A stretch of 64,000 bases of DNA. Origin: Pseudomonas sp. BCA17 (GTDB lineage Bacteria > Pseudomonadota > Gammaproteobacteria > Pseudomonadales > Pseudomonadaceae). Position numbers and translations under genes: made by a program. This document shows, in pieces, positions 48,117 to 57,083 of the stretch. Position 1 is the first letter of the stretch; each line of letters starts with the position of its first letter. The stretch lies in contig NZ_SGWI01000003.1 of NCBI RefSeq assembly GCF_004519405.1, positions 496,001-560,000 of the forward strand, read 5' to 3'. The notes beneath the pieces were generated by a model. It saw only the letters and a list, made by a program, of their open reading frames with translations. It did not search any database and was not told the origin of the DNA.

Positions 48117-48513
48117 GTGGTTGGTCCAGGGCTTGCTCCACGGGCTGTTGGTGGTGTGTCTCGGATCCTTGGGCGTTGGTTGGTTGATGAGCCCAGGTCC
48201 ACCGGAGTTGGATGAGGTCGTGCTCAAGTACTCCTTGAATAACGGAAGCTCCATTTACGGCGCGCGGAATAATCAGGGGGGCGCTACGGCGGGCTTTTCC
48301 TACAGGTACTACGTCCACAAGGATCTGGGCAGTGATCAAGAAATACTCACGACATTGGTGTCGGCGCATCCTTTTCTGAAAACCAAAGAGCCAGAGGTCC
48401 AAGTGAATCGGGTGGACGGAGTCATCCATCTCATTGTTCGTGGGGGGATCTATGAATACCGTAGCTACCCGCTTGAAGAGTTGGGGGCGGTGAGCATCGA
48501 CATGAAGTTGTAG
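48094..48513 (+). CDS. membrane-anchored protein, candidate immunity to the type 44 toxin
   Basis: 139 residues. A single N-terminal hydrophobic helix (about residues 8-31, LVQGLLHGLLVVCLGSLGVGW) is followed by a soluble domain of about 105 residues, predicted to face the periplasm. No known domain was recognised. ATG 48094 follows GAGGGGATCGA and lies inside the toxin gene, so translation is probably coupled. Overlap with a polymorphic-toxin gene suggests immunity. A periplasmic domain would imply that the toxin acts in the periplasm. Both points are inference. Confidence 0.65.
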   Translation: MPGPRGFKWLVQGLLHGLLVVCLGSLGVGWLMSPGPPELDEVVLKYSLNNGSSIYGARNNQGGATAGFSYRYYVHKDLGSDQEILTTLVSAHPFLKTKEPEVQVNRVDGVIHLIVRGGIYEYRSYPLEELGAVSIDMKL

Positions 48514-48547
48514 ACCGGCTGGCTTCGGATTTTTCCTGCGCTGCTTT

Positions 48548-48655
48548 ATGGCGCCTGCGCGCAGGAGGTCTTCGGACCTGCTGGGTGTCCTGAACAGGCC
48601 CGGTCTTGCACACCTGCGCACGGTCGCCACCCTTACTCGCGTGCAAGCGAACGGT
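48548..48655 (+). ncRNA. candidate structured RNA element, copy B
   Basis: This is the second copy of the 46439-46545 element. Hairpin 1 here is CAG-g-AGGUC-UUCG-GACCU-g-CUG (48562-48583): same shape, same G-G mismatch, different base pairs. CCCGGTCTTGCACACCTGCG and GCGTGCAAG are identical to copy A. It lies after the candidate immunity gene and is not followed by a DUF6124-type gene; the next gene is mdcA, 184 bases away. A 62-codon frame through it is considered incidental. Confidence 0.5.
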
Positions 48656-48839
48656 AGCGCTCTGATGTACCGCGTCCGCGCGCAAGCCCGCACACACATT
48701 TTGATCTTCACTTGTCTCAATGCCAGTGTTTACTGATCTTCCGTTACTCCAGCCGTAACGATCCACCAATTAGCTTGATTGATGGCCCCCTCAATCACTC
48801 CTAAGGTAAGCCCACAACAGCAATCCCCGTGGAGCGACC
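48656..48839. other. upstream region of the mdc operon
   Basis: 184 bases with no gene. The mdcABCDEGH promoter and the MdcR site should lie here. GGAGCGACC precedes the mdcA ATG. No LysR-type T-N11-A box could be chosen over chance matches. Confidence 0.5.
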
Positions 48840-50510
48840 ATGACGACAACAACTACCCCCGACTCGCGCTGGACGCGGCGGCGCGACGAGAAGCAGCGGC
48901 GCCTCGGGCTGGTCAAGCATTATGCGGACGGGGCCGTGCTGCCCAGTGACAGGATCGTCCAGGCCCTGGAAGCCCTGATCCTCCCCGGCGACCGCGTGGT
49001 GCTGGAGGGCAACAACCAGAAACAGGCTGATTTCCTCTCGCGCTCCCTGGTCAAGGCCGACCCGGCCAAGCTCCACGATTTGCACATGATCATGCCCAGT
49101 GTCGGCCGTTCCGAGCACTTGGACCTGTTTGAAAAAGGCATCGCACGCAAGCTGGATTTCTCTTTCGCCGGCACCCAGTCCCTGCGCATCAGCCAATTGC
49201 TGGAAGACGGCCTGCTGGAAATCGGTGCGATTCACACGTACATCGAGCTCTATGCGCGGCTGGTGGTGGACCTGATTCCCAATGTGGTGCTCTCTGCCGG
49301 TTTCATGGCCGACCGCGCCGGCAATATCTACACCGGCGCCAGCACCGAGGACACTCCGGCGCTGATCGAGCCCGCTGCGTTCAGCGATGGCATCGTTATC
49401 GTGCAGGTCAATCAGTTGGTGGACGACGTTACCGACTTGCCCCGTGTGGATATTCCGGCGAGCTGGGTGGATTTCGTGGTGGTGGCCGACAAGCCGTTCT
49501 ACATCGAGCCGCTGTTCACCCGCGACCCGCGCCACATCAAGCCGGTGCATGTGCTGATGGCGATGATGGCGATTCGTGGCATCTACGAAAAACACAATGT
49601 GCAGTCCCTCAACCACGGCATCGGATTCAACACGGCCGCCATTGAGCTGATCCTGCCCACCTACGGCGAATCCCTCGGCCTCAAAGGCAAGATCTGCCGC
49701 AACTGGACCCTCAACCCACATCCCACCCTGATCCCGGCCATCGAAAGCGGCTGGGTCGAAAGCGTGCATTGTTTCGGCACCGAGCTGGGTATGGAGAACT
49801 ACATCGCCGCGCGGCCAGATGTGTTTTTTACCGGCCGTGACGGCTCGATGCGCTCCAACCGGATGTTCTGCCAACTCGCCGGCCAATACGCGGTGGACCT
49901 GTTTATCGGCGCCACCCTGCAAGTGGATGGCGATGGACATTCCTCCACCGTGACCCGTGGTCGTCTCGCAGGGTTTGGTGGGGCGCCGAACATGGGGCAC
50001 GATCCACGCGGTCGTCGTCACGGCACCCCGGCGTGGCTGGACATGCGCCACGACGACGCGCCGGAAGCCTTGCTCGAGCGCGGCAAAAAGCTTGTGGTGC
50101 AAATGGTCGAGACCTTCCAGGAGGGTGGCAAGCCGACCTTCGTCAACACCCTCGACGCGGTGGAGGTCGCACGTAAAAGCGGCATGCCCCTGGCGCCGAT
50201 CATGATCTATGGCGACGACGTCACCCACCTGCTCACTGAAGAAGGCATCGCCTACCTCTACAAGGCGCGCTCCCTGGAAGAACGCCAGGCGATGATCGCC
50301 GCCGTCGCAGGCGTAACGGCCATCGGCATGCGCCACAACCCCAAGGACACCGCACGCATGCGTCGTGAAGGGTTGATCGCCCTGCCCGAAGACCTCGGTA
50401 TACGTCGCACCGACGCCACCCGCGAACTGTTGGCCGCCAAGAGCGTGGCCGACCTGGTGGAATGGTCCGGTGGTTTGTACAACCCGCCCGCCAAGTTCAG
50501 GAGTTGGTAA
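48840..50510 (+). CDS. mdcA: malonate decarboxylase alpha subunit (acetyl-S-ACP:malonate ACP transferase)
   Basis: 556 residues. MdcA moves the acyl-carrier protein MdcC from acetate to malonate, starting the cycle that decarboxylates malonate. Characteristic stretches include LPGDRVVLEGNNQKQADFLS, LNHGIGFNTAAIELILPTYGE and GFGGAPNMGHDPRGRRHGTP. It heads the operon mdcABCDEGH-madLM; mdcB starts directly at the next base. Confidence 0.97.
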   Translation: MTTTTTPDSRWTRRRDEKQRRLGLVKHYADGAVLPSDRIVQALEALILPGDRVVLEGNNQKQADFLSRSLVKADPAKLHDLHMIMPSVGRSEHLDLFEKGIARKLDFSFAGTQSLRISQLLEDGLLEIGAIHTYIELYARLVVDLIPNVVLSAGFMADRAGNIYTGASTEDTPALIEPAAFSDGIVIVQVNQLVDDVTDLPRVDIPASWVDFVVVADKPFYIEPLFTRDPRHIKPVHVLMAMMAIRGIYEKHNVQSLNHGIGFNTAAIELILPTYGESLGLKGKICRNWTLNPHPTLIPAIESGWVESVHCFGTELGMENYIAARPDVFFTGRDGSMRSNRMFCQLAGQYAVDLFIGATLQVDGDGHSSTVTRGRLAGFGGAPNMGHDPRGRRHGTPAWLDMRHDDAPEALLERGKKLVVQMVETFQEGGKPTFVNTLDAVEVARKSGMPLAPIMIYGDDVTHLLTEEGIAYLYKARSLEERQAMIAAVAGVTAIGMRHNPKDTARMRREGLIALPEDLGIRRTDATRELLAAKSVADLVEWSGGLYNPPAKFRSW

Positions 50511-51344
50511 ATGCGCGCACTCAAACTGCATGAACTGAGCCTCGCCGAACGCCTGGCCGACCTGGCCGTCGACGCGCTGATCGATGAAGCCGACCTGTCA
50601 CCCAAGCCCGCCCTGGTGGACCGTCGCGGCAACGGTGCCCACCGCGATTTGCACTTGGGCCTGATGCATGCCTCGGCGTTGTCGCTGTGGCCGACGTTCA
50701 AGGCGATGGCCGAGGCGGCCATCGAGTTCGGTGAAGTCGGTGTGCCCCTGCGCGAAGCCCTCGGGCGGATTGGCCGTGAAGGTGAGCAGGCAATGCTCGT
50801 TACCACCCAAGGCGTGAATACCCATCGTGGCGCAATCTGGGCGCTCGGTTTGCTCACCGCCGCCGCAGCCTTGGAACCACGCGCTATAACGCTGAATGCC
50901 GCCAGGCTGGCCCTGCTCAACGACCGTCATGCCCCGCAGCCTTTGAGCCACGGCGCACAAGTCGCCCAACGCTACGGCGCGCGCGGCGCTCGTGAAGAAG
51001 CCCAACTCGGTTTCCCTTCGGTGATGCAACGCGGCCTGCCGCAACTGCATAAAAGCCGCCTGCAAAACGTCGGTGAGCAGAATGCTCGGCTGGATGCCTT
51101 GTTGGCGATCATGACCGAGCTGGCCGACACCTGTGTGCTCTACCGTGCCGGCCCTGAAGGTATCAGCGCAATGCAGCGGGGTGCCCGAGCCGTGCTGGAT
51201 GCCGGTGGCAGTGCCACGCTCGCCGGGCGCCGCCGGCTGCATGAGTTGGACCTTCAACTGCTGGCCCTGAATGCCTCCCCGGGCGGCGCTGCCGATCTGT
51301 TGGCCGCCTGCCTGTTTATCGACCGCCTCGACGGAGCGTTGTGA
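50511..51344 (+). CDS. mdcB: triphosphoribosyl-dephospho-CoA synthase MdcB
   Basis: 277 residues, CitG/MdcB family. It makes the triphosphoribosyl-dephospho-CoA precursor of the MdcC prosthetic group from ATP and dephospho-CoA. Family stretches are [19 protein letters not shown] and [15 protein letters not shown]. The stop overlaps the mdcC start (TGATG). Confidence 0.95.
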   Translation: MRALKLHELSLAERLADLAVDALIDEADLSPKPALVDRRGNGAHRDLHLGLMHASALSLWPTFKAMAEAAIEFGEVGVPLREALGRIGREGEQAMLVTTQGVNTHRGAIWALGLLTAAAALEPRAITLNAARLALLNDRHAPQPLSHGAQVAQRYGARGAREEAQLGFPSVMQRGLPQLHKSRLQNVGEQNARLDALLAIMTELADTCVLYRAGPEGISAMQRGARAVLDAGGSATLAGRRRLHELDLQLLALNASPGGAADLLAACLFIDRLDGAL

Positions 51345-51643
51345 TGGAAACCTTATCCTTTGAATTCCCCGCCGGGCAGCCGCCCAAAGGCCGTGCGCTG
51401 GTGGGATGTGTCGGTTCGGGAGACCTGGAAGTGCTGTTGGAGCCGGGCACGGCGGGCAAGCTGACGATTCAGGTGCAGACCTCGGTGAATGGTGCTGAAC
51501 AGCGTTGGCGCCATCTGTTTGAGCGGATTTTCCAGGAACAGACGCCACCGGCGTTGAACATTGATATTCACGACTTCGGCGCTACACCCGGCGTGGTGCG
51601 CTTGCGCCTGGAGCAGGGTTTCGAGGAGATCGGCCATGACTGA
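51344..51643 (+). CDS. mdcC: malonate decarboxylase acyl carrier protein (delta subunit)
   Basis: 99 residues. The prosthetic group attaches to Ser25 in VGCVGSGDLEV, the same position as in the Klebsiella protein. It carries acetyl and malonyl groups among MdcA, MdcD and MdcE. The start is the ATG in TGATG; a GTG one codon before is less likely. Confidence 0.95.
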   Translation: METLSFEFPAGQPPKGRALVGCVGSGDLEVLLEPGTAGKLTIQVQTSVNGAEQRWRHLFERIFQEQTPPALNIDIHDFGATPGVVRLRLEQGFEEIGHD

Positions 51644-52478
51644 CTTGCTCGCTAAACACAGCTTCGTTGAATTGGGTGCTCGGCAGCGGGCCAAGGCGCT
51701 GCTGGATACCGGTTCGTTTCGCGAACTGATCGACCCGTTCCAGCGCGTGATGTCGCCCTGGCTCAGTCGCCAGGGCGTGGTGCCCCAGGCCGACGATGGT
51801 GTGGTAATCGCCAAGGGCAGCATCGCCGGGTTGCCGGTGGTGATTGCGGCCATCGAAGGCAACTTCCAGGGTGGCAGTCTCGGTGAAGTCGGTGGCGCCA
51901 AAATCGCCGGCGCCCTGGAGCTGGCGGCCGAAGACAACCGCAACGGCGTACCCACGCGTGCCGTGTTGTTGCTGGAAACCGGTGGCGTGCGCCTGCAGGA
52001 GGCCAACCTCGGCCTGGCCGCTATTGCCGATATCCACGCAGCGATTGTCGATCTGCGTCAGTACCAGCCAGTGATCGGAGTGGTGGCCGGCAGTGTCGGT
52101 TGCTTTGGCGGTATGTCCATCGCGGCTGGGCTGTGCAGCTACCTGGTGGTCACCCGCGAAGCACGCCTGGGTTTGAATGGTCCGCAGGTGATCGAGCAGG
52201 AAGCGGGCCTGGATGAGTATGACTCCCGCGACCGGCCTTTCATCTGGAGCCTCACCGGGGGTGAGCAGCGCTTTAACAGCGGCCTGGCCGACCGCTATGT
52301 CGCGGACGATGTGAAGCAGATTCAGCAGACCGTTACCGCGCTGCTGCAACAAGGCTTACCCGCTCGACAGCGCAGCCGCCAGACCGAGTACTACCTGGCG
52401 CGCCTGGCCGAACTGGATGCCACGCCGCAGATCGATCCGGCGACGGTGCGCGAGCTGTATCAAGGAGAACGCCCATGA
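51636..52478 (+). CDS. mdcD: malonyl-S-ACP decarboxylase beta subunit
   Basis: 280 residues with a carboxyltransferase-like (crotonase) fold. With MdcE it decarboxylates malonyl-MdcC. GGSLGEVGGAKIAGALELA and VVAGSVGCFGGMSIAAGL line the acyl pocket. It overlaps the mdcC end by eight bases and mdcE by four. Confidence 0.96.
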   Translation: MTDLLAKHSFVELGARQRAKALLDTGSFRELIDPFQRVMSPWLSRQGVVPQADDGVVIAKGSIAGLPVVIAAIEGNFQGGSLGEVGGAKIAGALELAAEDNRNGVPTRAVLLLETGGVRLQEANLGLAAIADIHAAIVDLRQYQPVIGVVAGSVGCFGGMSIAAGLCSYLVVTREARLGLNGPQVIEQEAGLDEYDSRDRPFIWSLTGGEQRFNSGLADRYVADDVKQIQQTVTALLQQGLPARQRSRQTEYYLARLAELDATPQIDPATVRELYQGERP

Positions 52479-53245
52479 GAGGGTTGCAGTGGTTCAACGC
52501 ATTGAGCGCCGGGGCGACGCCTGTTGAAGGTTTGCCGGCTTCATTGAGGGTCGCCGACGGCGTATTGGACGGGCAGGCCGTGCGCTTTATCGCCGTGGTC
52601 ACCGACCCACAAAACCGCTTTCCCCGTGCACGCAATGGCGAGGTCGGTTTGCTCGAAGGCTGGGGCCTGGCCAAAGCCGTGGATGACGCCATTGCCGGTG
52701 GCGACCAGCGTCCGATCATCGCCATCGTCGATGTACCCAGCCAGGCCTACGGTCGTCGCGAAGAGGCACTCGGCATTCATCAAGCCCTGGCTGCCGCCGC
52801 CGACAGCTACGCCCGCGCCCGGTTGGCTGGGCATCCGGTGATTGCGCTGCTGGTGGGCAAGGCCATGTCCGGCGCGTTTCTCGCCCACGGTTATCAAGCC
52901 AACCGGCTGATCGCCCTGCGCGACCCGGGTGTGATGGTGCATGCCATGGGCAAGGCCTCTGCCGCGCGGGTGACCCTGCGCAGTGTCGAAGAATTGGAAG
53001 CCCTGGCCGCCAGCGTGCCGCCCATGGCCTATGACATCGACAGTTATGCCAGCCTCGGTTTGCTGTGGGAGACCTTGTCGGTCAGCCAGATTGAACAGCC
53101 TACCGAGCAGGATGTGGCGCGGGTCAGCGAATGCCTGGTAAGTGCCATCAAGGGCATCGATGGCCGCGACTTGAGTGGACGCCTGGGCCAGGCCAATCGC
53201 GCCGCTTCCCGTCATGTACGCGAACTGCTGCGGGAGCAATGGTGA
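52475..53245 (+). CDS. mdcE: malonate decarboxylase gamma subunit
   Basis: 256 residues, the partner of MdcD in the decarboxylase heterodimer, with a carboxyltransferase-like fold (IAIVDVPSQAYGRREEALGI, GKAMSGAFLAHG). Unlike the sodium-pumping systems, no biotin subunits or membrane decarboxylase are present, so this is the biotin-independent, soluble type. Confidence 0.95.
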   Translation: MRGLQWFNALSAGATPVEGLPASLRVADGVLDGQAVRFIAVVTDPQNRFPRARNGEVGLLEGWGLAKAVDDAIAGGDQRPIIAIVDVPSQAYGRREEALGIHQALAAAADSYARARLAGHPVIALLVGKAMSGAFLAHGYQANRLIALRDPGVMVHAMGKASAARVTLRSVEELEALAASVPPMAYDIDSYASLGLLWETLSVSQIEQPTEQDVARVSECLVSAIKGIDGRDLSGRLGQANRAASRHVRELLREQW

Positions 53246-53835
53246 ACGCTCACGATTTGCTCTGGGGCATGACCCCGGCGCATCTGCCCGTTGATGCGCC
53301 CACCTGGGTGCGGGACGCGATCCGCGCCGGCCATCCGGTGGTGGTGCGTCGCGCCATCACCGAGCCGGACGCTGTGGCGGTCGGTGTGCGTGGGCGTTTG
53401 CGCGAGCAACGTTTTGCGACGGTAATGCCCCGGCAATCGGTGCAGCGCAGGGTCACGCCGCAAGCACTGCGTGACGTGCGTTCATCGCGAGATTTGCCCG
53501 CGTTGCGCGCGCTCGATCAACTGCGTCCGTCGCTGGCGTCGTTGGACTGGGGTGTCGGCGGCAGCGCCGGCTTTGAGTTGGCCTCCGGCATCGAAGCGCT
53601 GCATGCCCAAAGCGATCTGGATTTGATCCTGCGTACGCCTGAACCGTTTGATCGCAATGATGCACGGAGCCTGCTGGCGTTGTTGGACACGGCAGTGTGC
53701 GCCGTGGACATGCAACTGCAGACGCCATTCGGTGCGGTCGCTTTACGCGAATGGGCTGGCCCGTCACGCCGAGTGTTGTTGAAAACCGCCAGCGGTGCGC
53801 ACCTCGTGTTCAACCCCTGGCAGGTCGTGGCATGA
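53242..53835 (+). CDS. mdcG: phosphoribosyl-dephospho-CoA transferase MdcG
   Basis: 197 residues from GTG 53242 (or 198 from ATG 53239). MdcG transfers the prosthetic group to MdcC. The nucleotidyltransferase-like motif LDWGVGGSAGFELASG, followed by SDLDLILRTP, is clear. GTG is preferred because GGGAG lies five bases before it but only two before the ATG. It overlaps mdcE, and mdcH overlaps its stop. Confidence 0.92.
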   Translation: MNAHDLLWGMTPAHLPVDAPTWVRDAIRAGHPVVVRRAITEPDAVAVGVRGRLREQRFATVMPRQSVQRRVTPQALRDVRSSRDLPALRALDQLRPSLASLDWGVGGSAGFELASGIEALHAQSDLDLILRTPEPFDRNDARSLLALLDTAVCAVDMQLQTPFGAVALREWAGPSRRVLLKTASGAHLVFNPWQVVA

Positions 53836-54731
53836 GCAGCCTGCTGGTGTTTCCGGGGCAGGGCGCCCAACGGCCGGGCATGCTCCAGCAAATGCCGGGC
53901 GTTGTCCTGGATGAAGCCAGTCATGCCTTGGGTGAAGACGTTCGCCAGCTCGACTCCGCCCAAGCACTTGAGTCGACGCGCGCCGTGCAACTGTGCCTGT
54001 TGATCGCCGGCGTGGTCTACGCCCGCCAGTTGCAACACACACCCGACTATGTGGCGGGCCTCTCCATTGGCGCCTATCCGGCAGCGGTTATCGCCGGTGC
54101 CCTGGATTTTGTCGACGCGGTCAAACTGGTCAGCCTGCGCGGTGAACTGATGCAGCAGGCTTACCCTCAAGGTTATGGCATGACGGCGATCATCGGCCCG
54201 CAGTTATCCACCGTCGAAGCCTTGCTGGCAGATATCCACAGCCCGCAAACCCCGGTGTACCTGGCCAATATCAACGCCGACAACCAGACCGTCATCGCCG
54301 GCAGCCATGCGGCGATGCAGTGTGTCGCCGAACGCATCAAAGGCAACGGCATTGCCAAGCGCCTGGCCGTGAGCGTGCCGTCGCACTGCGCACTGCTGGA
54401 GCAACCGGCCCAGGTATTGGCGCAAGCCTTCGTTGCGCTCAAGACGCCGCGCATCACCTACCTGAGCAGCACCCGCGCCCGACCTATCCACAACCCCGAG
54501 CAGCTGCGCGATGACCTGGCCTTCAACATGTGCCGCATCGTCGATTGGCGCGGCACCGTGCAAAGCGCCTACGAGCGCGGCGTGCGCCTGCAGATCGAAT
54601 TGCCTCCGGGCTCCGTGCTGACCGGCCTGTCACGCCGCGTGTTCGAGCAAGGCACGGTGATCGCCTATGAAGGCGCGCGCCTGGACACCTTGCAGGCCCT
54701 GCTGCAAGAGGAGGAGCGCCGCCACCGATAA
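53832..54731 (+). CDS. mdcH: malonyl-CoA:ACP transacylase MdcH
   Basis: 299 residues, FabD-like acyltransferase. MdcH loads malonyl-CoA onto MdcC to prime the cycle. The N-terminal FPGQGAQRPGML and the nucleophile motif GLSIGAYPAAV (GxSxG) are visible. It overlaps mdcG by four bases; madL follows after 67 bases. Confidence 0.95.
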   Translation: MSSLLVFPGQGAQRPGMLQQMPGVVLDEASHALGEDVRQLDSAQALESTRAVQLCLLIAGVVYARQLQHTPDYVAGLSIGAYPAAVIAGALDFVDAVKLVSLRGELMQQAYPQGYGMTAIIGPQLSTVEALLADIHSPQTPVYLANINADNQTVIAGSHAAMQCVAERIKGNGIAKRLAVSVPSHCALLEQPAQVLAQAFVALKTPRITYLSSTRARPIHNPEQLRDDLAFNMCRIVDWRGTVQSAYERGVRLQIELPPGSVLTGLSRRVFEQGTVIAYEGARLDTLQALLQEEERRHR

Positions 54732-54798
54732 AGCCCCACCCAAGGCATTCGAAGCACAAAAACAACAATTTCGATCGAGCACTTTGAGGACAACAACA

Positions 54799-55203
54799 AT
54801 GATTATCTACGGTGTGGCATTGCTGGCGATCTGCACGCTTGCGGGCGTGATCATAGGCGACATGCTTGGCGTGTTGCTGGGTGTCAAATCCAACGTGGGC
54901 GGGGTGGGCATTGCGATGATCCTGCTGATCTGCGCCCGCCTGTGGATGCAAAAACGCGGCGGCATGACCAAGGACTGCGAGATGGGTGTGGGCTTCTGGG
55001 GCGCCATGTACATCCCCGTGGTGGTGGCGATGGCCGCGCAACAAAACGTGGTCACGGCCCTGCACGGCGGGCCGGTGGCGGTACTGGCGGCCATTGGTTC
55101 GGTGGTGGTGTGCGGTTGCACGATTGCCCTGATCAGTCGCACTCATAAGGGAGAACCGTTACCCGATGAAGAGCCGCTGATCGCGCCGGCGGGAGGTCGC
55201 TGA
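54799..55203 (+). CDS. madL: malonate transporter subunit MadL
   Basis: 134 residues with four hydrophobic spans. MadL and MadM together form the malonate carrier, which imports malonate with sodium or protons. The start at 54799 (MIIYGVALLAI) follows GAGGACAAC. madM starts two bases after its stop. Confidence 0.95.
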   Translation: MIIYGVALLAICTLAGVIIGDMLGVLLGVKSNVGGVGIAMILLICARLWMQKRGGMTKDCEMGVGFWGAMYIPVVVAMAAQQNVVTALHGGPVAVLAAIGSVVVCGCTIALISRTHKGEPLPDEEPLIAPAGGR

Positions 55204-55204
55204 T

Positions 55205-55969
55205 ATGTGGGATCTCATCGAGAAAGGTCTGGAACATAACGGCCTGGTCACCGCCTTTGCCTTCGTGGGTGTGGTGATGTGGGTTTCCGTGGTGCTGTCC
55301 AAGCGCCTGACCTTCGGGCGCATTCATGGCTCGGCGATTGCGATCGTCATAGGGCTGGTATTGGCCTGGGTCGGCGGCACCCTCACCGGCGGGCAGAAAG
55401 GCCTGGCCGATGTGGCGCTGTTCTCCGGCATTGGCCTGATGGGCGGGGCAATGCTGCGTGATTTCGCCATCGTTGCCACGGCGTTTGAAGTACAAGCCAC
55501 GGAAGCCCGCAAGGCCGGGTTGGTCGGCGTGATCGCGTTGTTGCTGGGCACGGTGCTGCCGTTTATCGTCGGCGCCAGCATGGCCTGGGCCTTTGGTTAT
55601 CGCGATGCGGTCAGCATGACCACCATCGGCGCCGGCGCGGTGACCTACATCGTCGGCCCGGTGACTGGCGCAGCGATTGGCGCGACGTCGGATGTGATGG
55701 CGTTGTCGATTGCCACCGGCTTGATCAAGGCGATCCTGGTAATGGTCGGCACACCGGTGGCGGCGCGTTGGATGGGCTTGGATAACCCACGTTCGGCGAT
55801 GGTGTTCGGCGGCCTGGCCGGCACGGTGAGCGGGGTGACGGCGGGGTTGGCGGCGACGGATCGGCGGCTGGTGCCTTATGGTGCGTTGACCGCGACGTTC
55901 CATACCGGGCTTGGGTGTCTGCTCGGGCCTTCGGTGCTGTACTTCATTGTGCGTGGTTTGGTCGGCTGA
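55205..55969 (+). CDS. madM: malonate transporter subunit MadM
   Basis: 254 residues with eight or more hydrophobic spans, typical of MadM (for example YIVGPVTGAAIGATSDVMAL). It is the larger part of the MadLM carrier and the last gene of the mdc operon. It is convergent with mdcR across a strong hairpin. Confidence 0.95.
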   Translation: MWDLIEKGLEHNGLVTAFAFVGVVMWVSVVLSKRLTFGRIHGSAIAIVIGLVLAWVGGTLTGGQKGLADVALFSGIGLMGGAMLRDFAIVATAFEVQATEARKAGLVGVIALLLGTVLPFIVGASMAWAFGYRDAVSMTTIGAGAVTYIVGPVTGAAIGATSDVMALSIATGLIKAILVMVGTPVAARWMGLDNPRSAMVFGGLAGTVSGVTAGLAATDRRLVPYGALTATFHTGLGCLLGPSVLYFIVRGLVG

Positions 55970-55986
55970 CCTCAGATTTGTCTGGC

Positions 55987-56012
55987 GCTATCGGGGGCTT
56001 GCCCCCGATAGC
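55987..56012. terminator. perfect 12-bp hairpin between madM and mdcR
   Basis: GCTATCGGGGGC and GCCCCCGATAGC pair around TT, between converging genes. It can stop transcription from either side, although there is no long U tract. The CTATCGGGGGC unit is another common Pseudomonas REP type. Confidence 0.75.
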
Positions 56013-56018
56013 GGAGTC

Positions 56019-56939
56019 TCAGGCTGTCACCCGCCGGTTGGCGTACATCCGACACTCCGCCAGCAACGCGAGCAGATTCGGGTCTCGCTCCTTGGCCTTC
56101 AAGAAGACCACACCAATATGCTGCTGCAACCGATACCTGGGTTGCAGCGGTATCAACTTCACCCGGTTCTCGTACACCGCCGCAATCCGCCCCGGCAGCA
56201 GGGCATACCCGACTCCCGAACTGACCATGCTCAATAACGTGAAGATGTCATTTACCTGCATCGCCACCTTTGGCTCGAACCCCGCCTGCTTGAACACGCG
56301 GTTGCCATCCTGGTGGGTAGCGAAGCCGTGGGTGAGGGTGATGAAGGTGGCGTCGCGAACGTCGGCGAGGTCGATCTGCTGTTCGCGATCGAACGGTGAA
56401 TCGGCCGGGGTGGCGAGGAATATGTCATCGCAGAACAGCTCGATCTGTTCGCAGTCAGGGTCGTTGGCGTGTTCGTCAAGGGAGATAAGAATCGCGTCCA
56501 CCTCCATGTTCTTGAGCTTGTAGAGCAGGTCGAAGTTGGAGCCCAGGATCAGGTCGATATTGAGTTCGCTGCGACGGATTTTCAGGCCCATGATCAGCTG
56601 CGGCACGGTCTTCACGGTCAGTGAATACAACGCACCGAGCTTGAAGCGTTCGGCGGAGAAACCAGCGGCCTCACGGGTCAGGCGCACGCTGTCGACCACA
56701 TCGGCCACCAGTTTCTGGGCGCGTTCTTCCAGCACATAGGCGCTTTCCAGCGGGGTGAGATTGCGCCCTTCGTGTTTGAACAGCGGACAACGCAGGGCGT
56801 TTTCCAGGGAATGGATGGCGCGGTGCACACTGACGTTGCTGGTTTGCAGCTCGGCGGCGGCACGGGCCAGGTTGCCGGTGCGCATGAACGCCAGGAAGAT
56901 TTCCAATTTCTTGAGGGTGAATTCTTCGTCGATCAGCAT
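56019..56939 (-). CDS. mdcR: LysR-family regulator of malonate use
   Basis: 306 residues. The N-terminal winged helix-turn-helix (LKKLEIFLAFMRTGNLARAA, about residues 9-28) and the co-inducer domain are typical of LysR regulators. It sits convergent to the end of the mdc-mad operon, as MdcR does in other pseudomonads, so activation of mdc in response to malonate is expected. ATG 56939 is preferred over the longer frame to 57032. Confidence 0.9.
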   Translation of the reverse strand: MLIDEEFTLKKLEIFLAFMRTGNLARAAAELQTSNVSVHRAIHSLENALRCPLFKHEGRNLTPLESAYVLEERAQKLVADVVDSVRLTREAAGFSAERFKLGALYSLTVKTVPQLIMGLKIRRSELNIDLILGSNFDLLYKLKNMEVDAILISLDEHANDPDCEQIELFCDDIFLATPADSPFDREQQIDLADVRDATFITLTHGFATHQDGNRVFKQAGFEPKVAMQVNDIFTLLSMVSSGVGYALLPGRIAAVYENRVKLIPLQPRYRLQQHIGVVFLKAKERDPNLLALLAECRMYANRRVTA

Positions 56940-57083
56940 GGCCGTGACTCTTGTTCGAATGCACTCGATTGTGCCCGCAAAACCGCGTGGCGTCCTCGGA
57001 ACGTCACAAGACGCTTGCACTCTTATGCGCAAGACCGGAGGCTAACCCGCCAGTTGTTAACAGTCATAGGAGGTTGGTGACAG

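Noticed and set aside
48548..48736. 62-codon frame through RNA element copy B
   Set aside because: The frame is not kept in copy A, where it stops early, so RNA structure explains the conservation better.
48801..50531. 576-codon reading frame antisense to mdcA
   Set aside because: It is His/Gly/Asp-rich shadow sequence opposite a clear MdcA.
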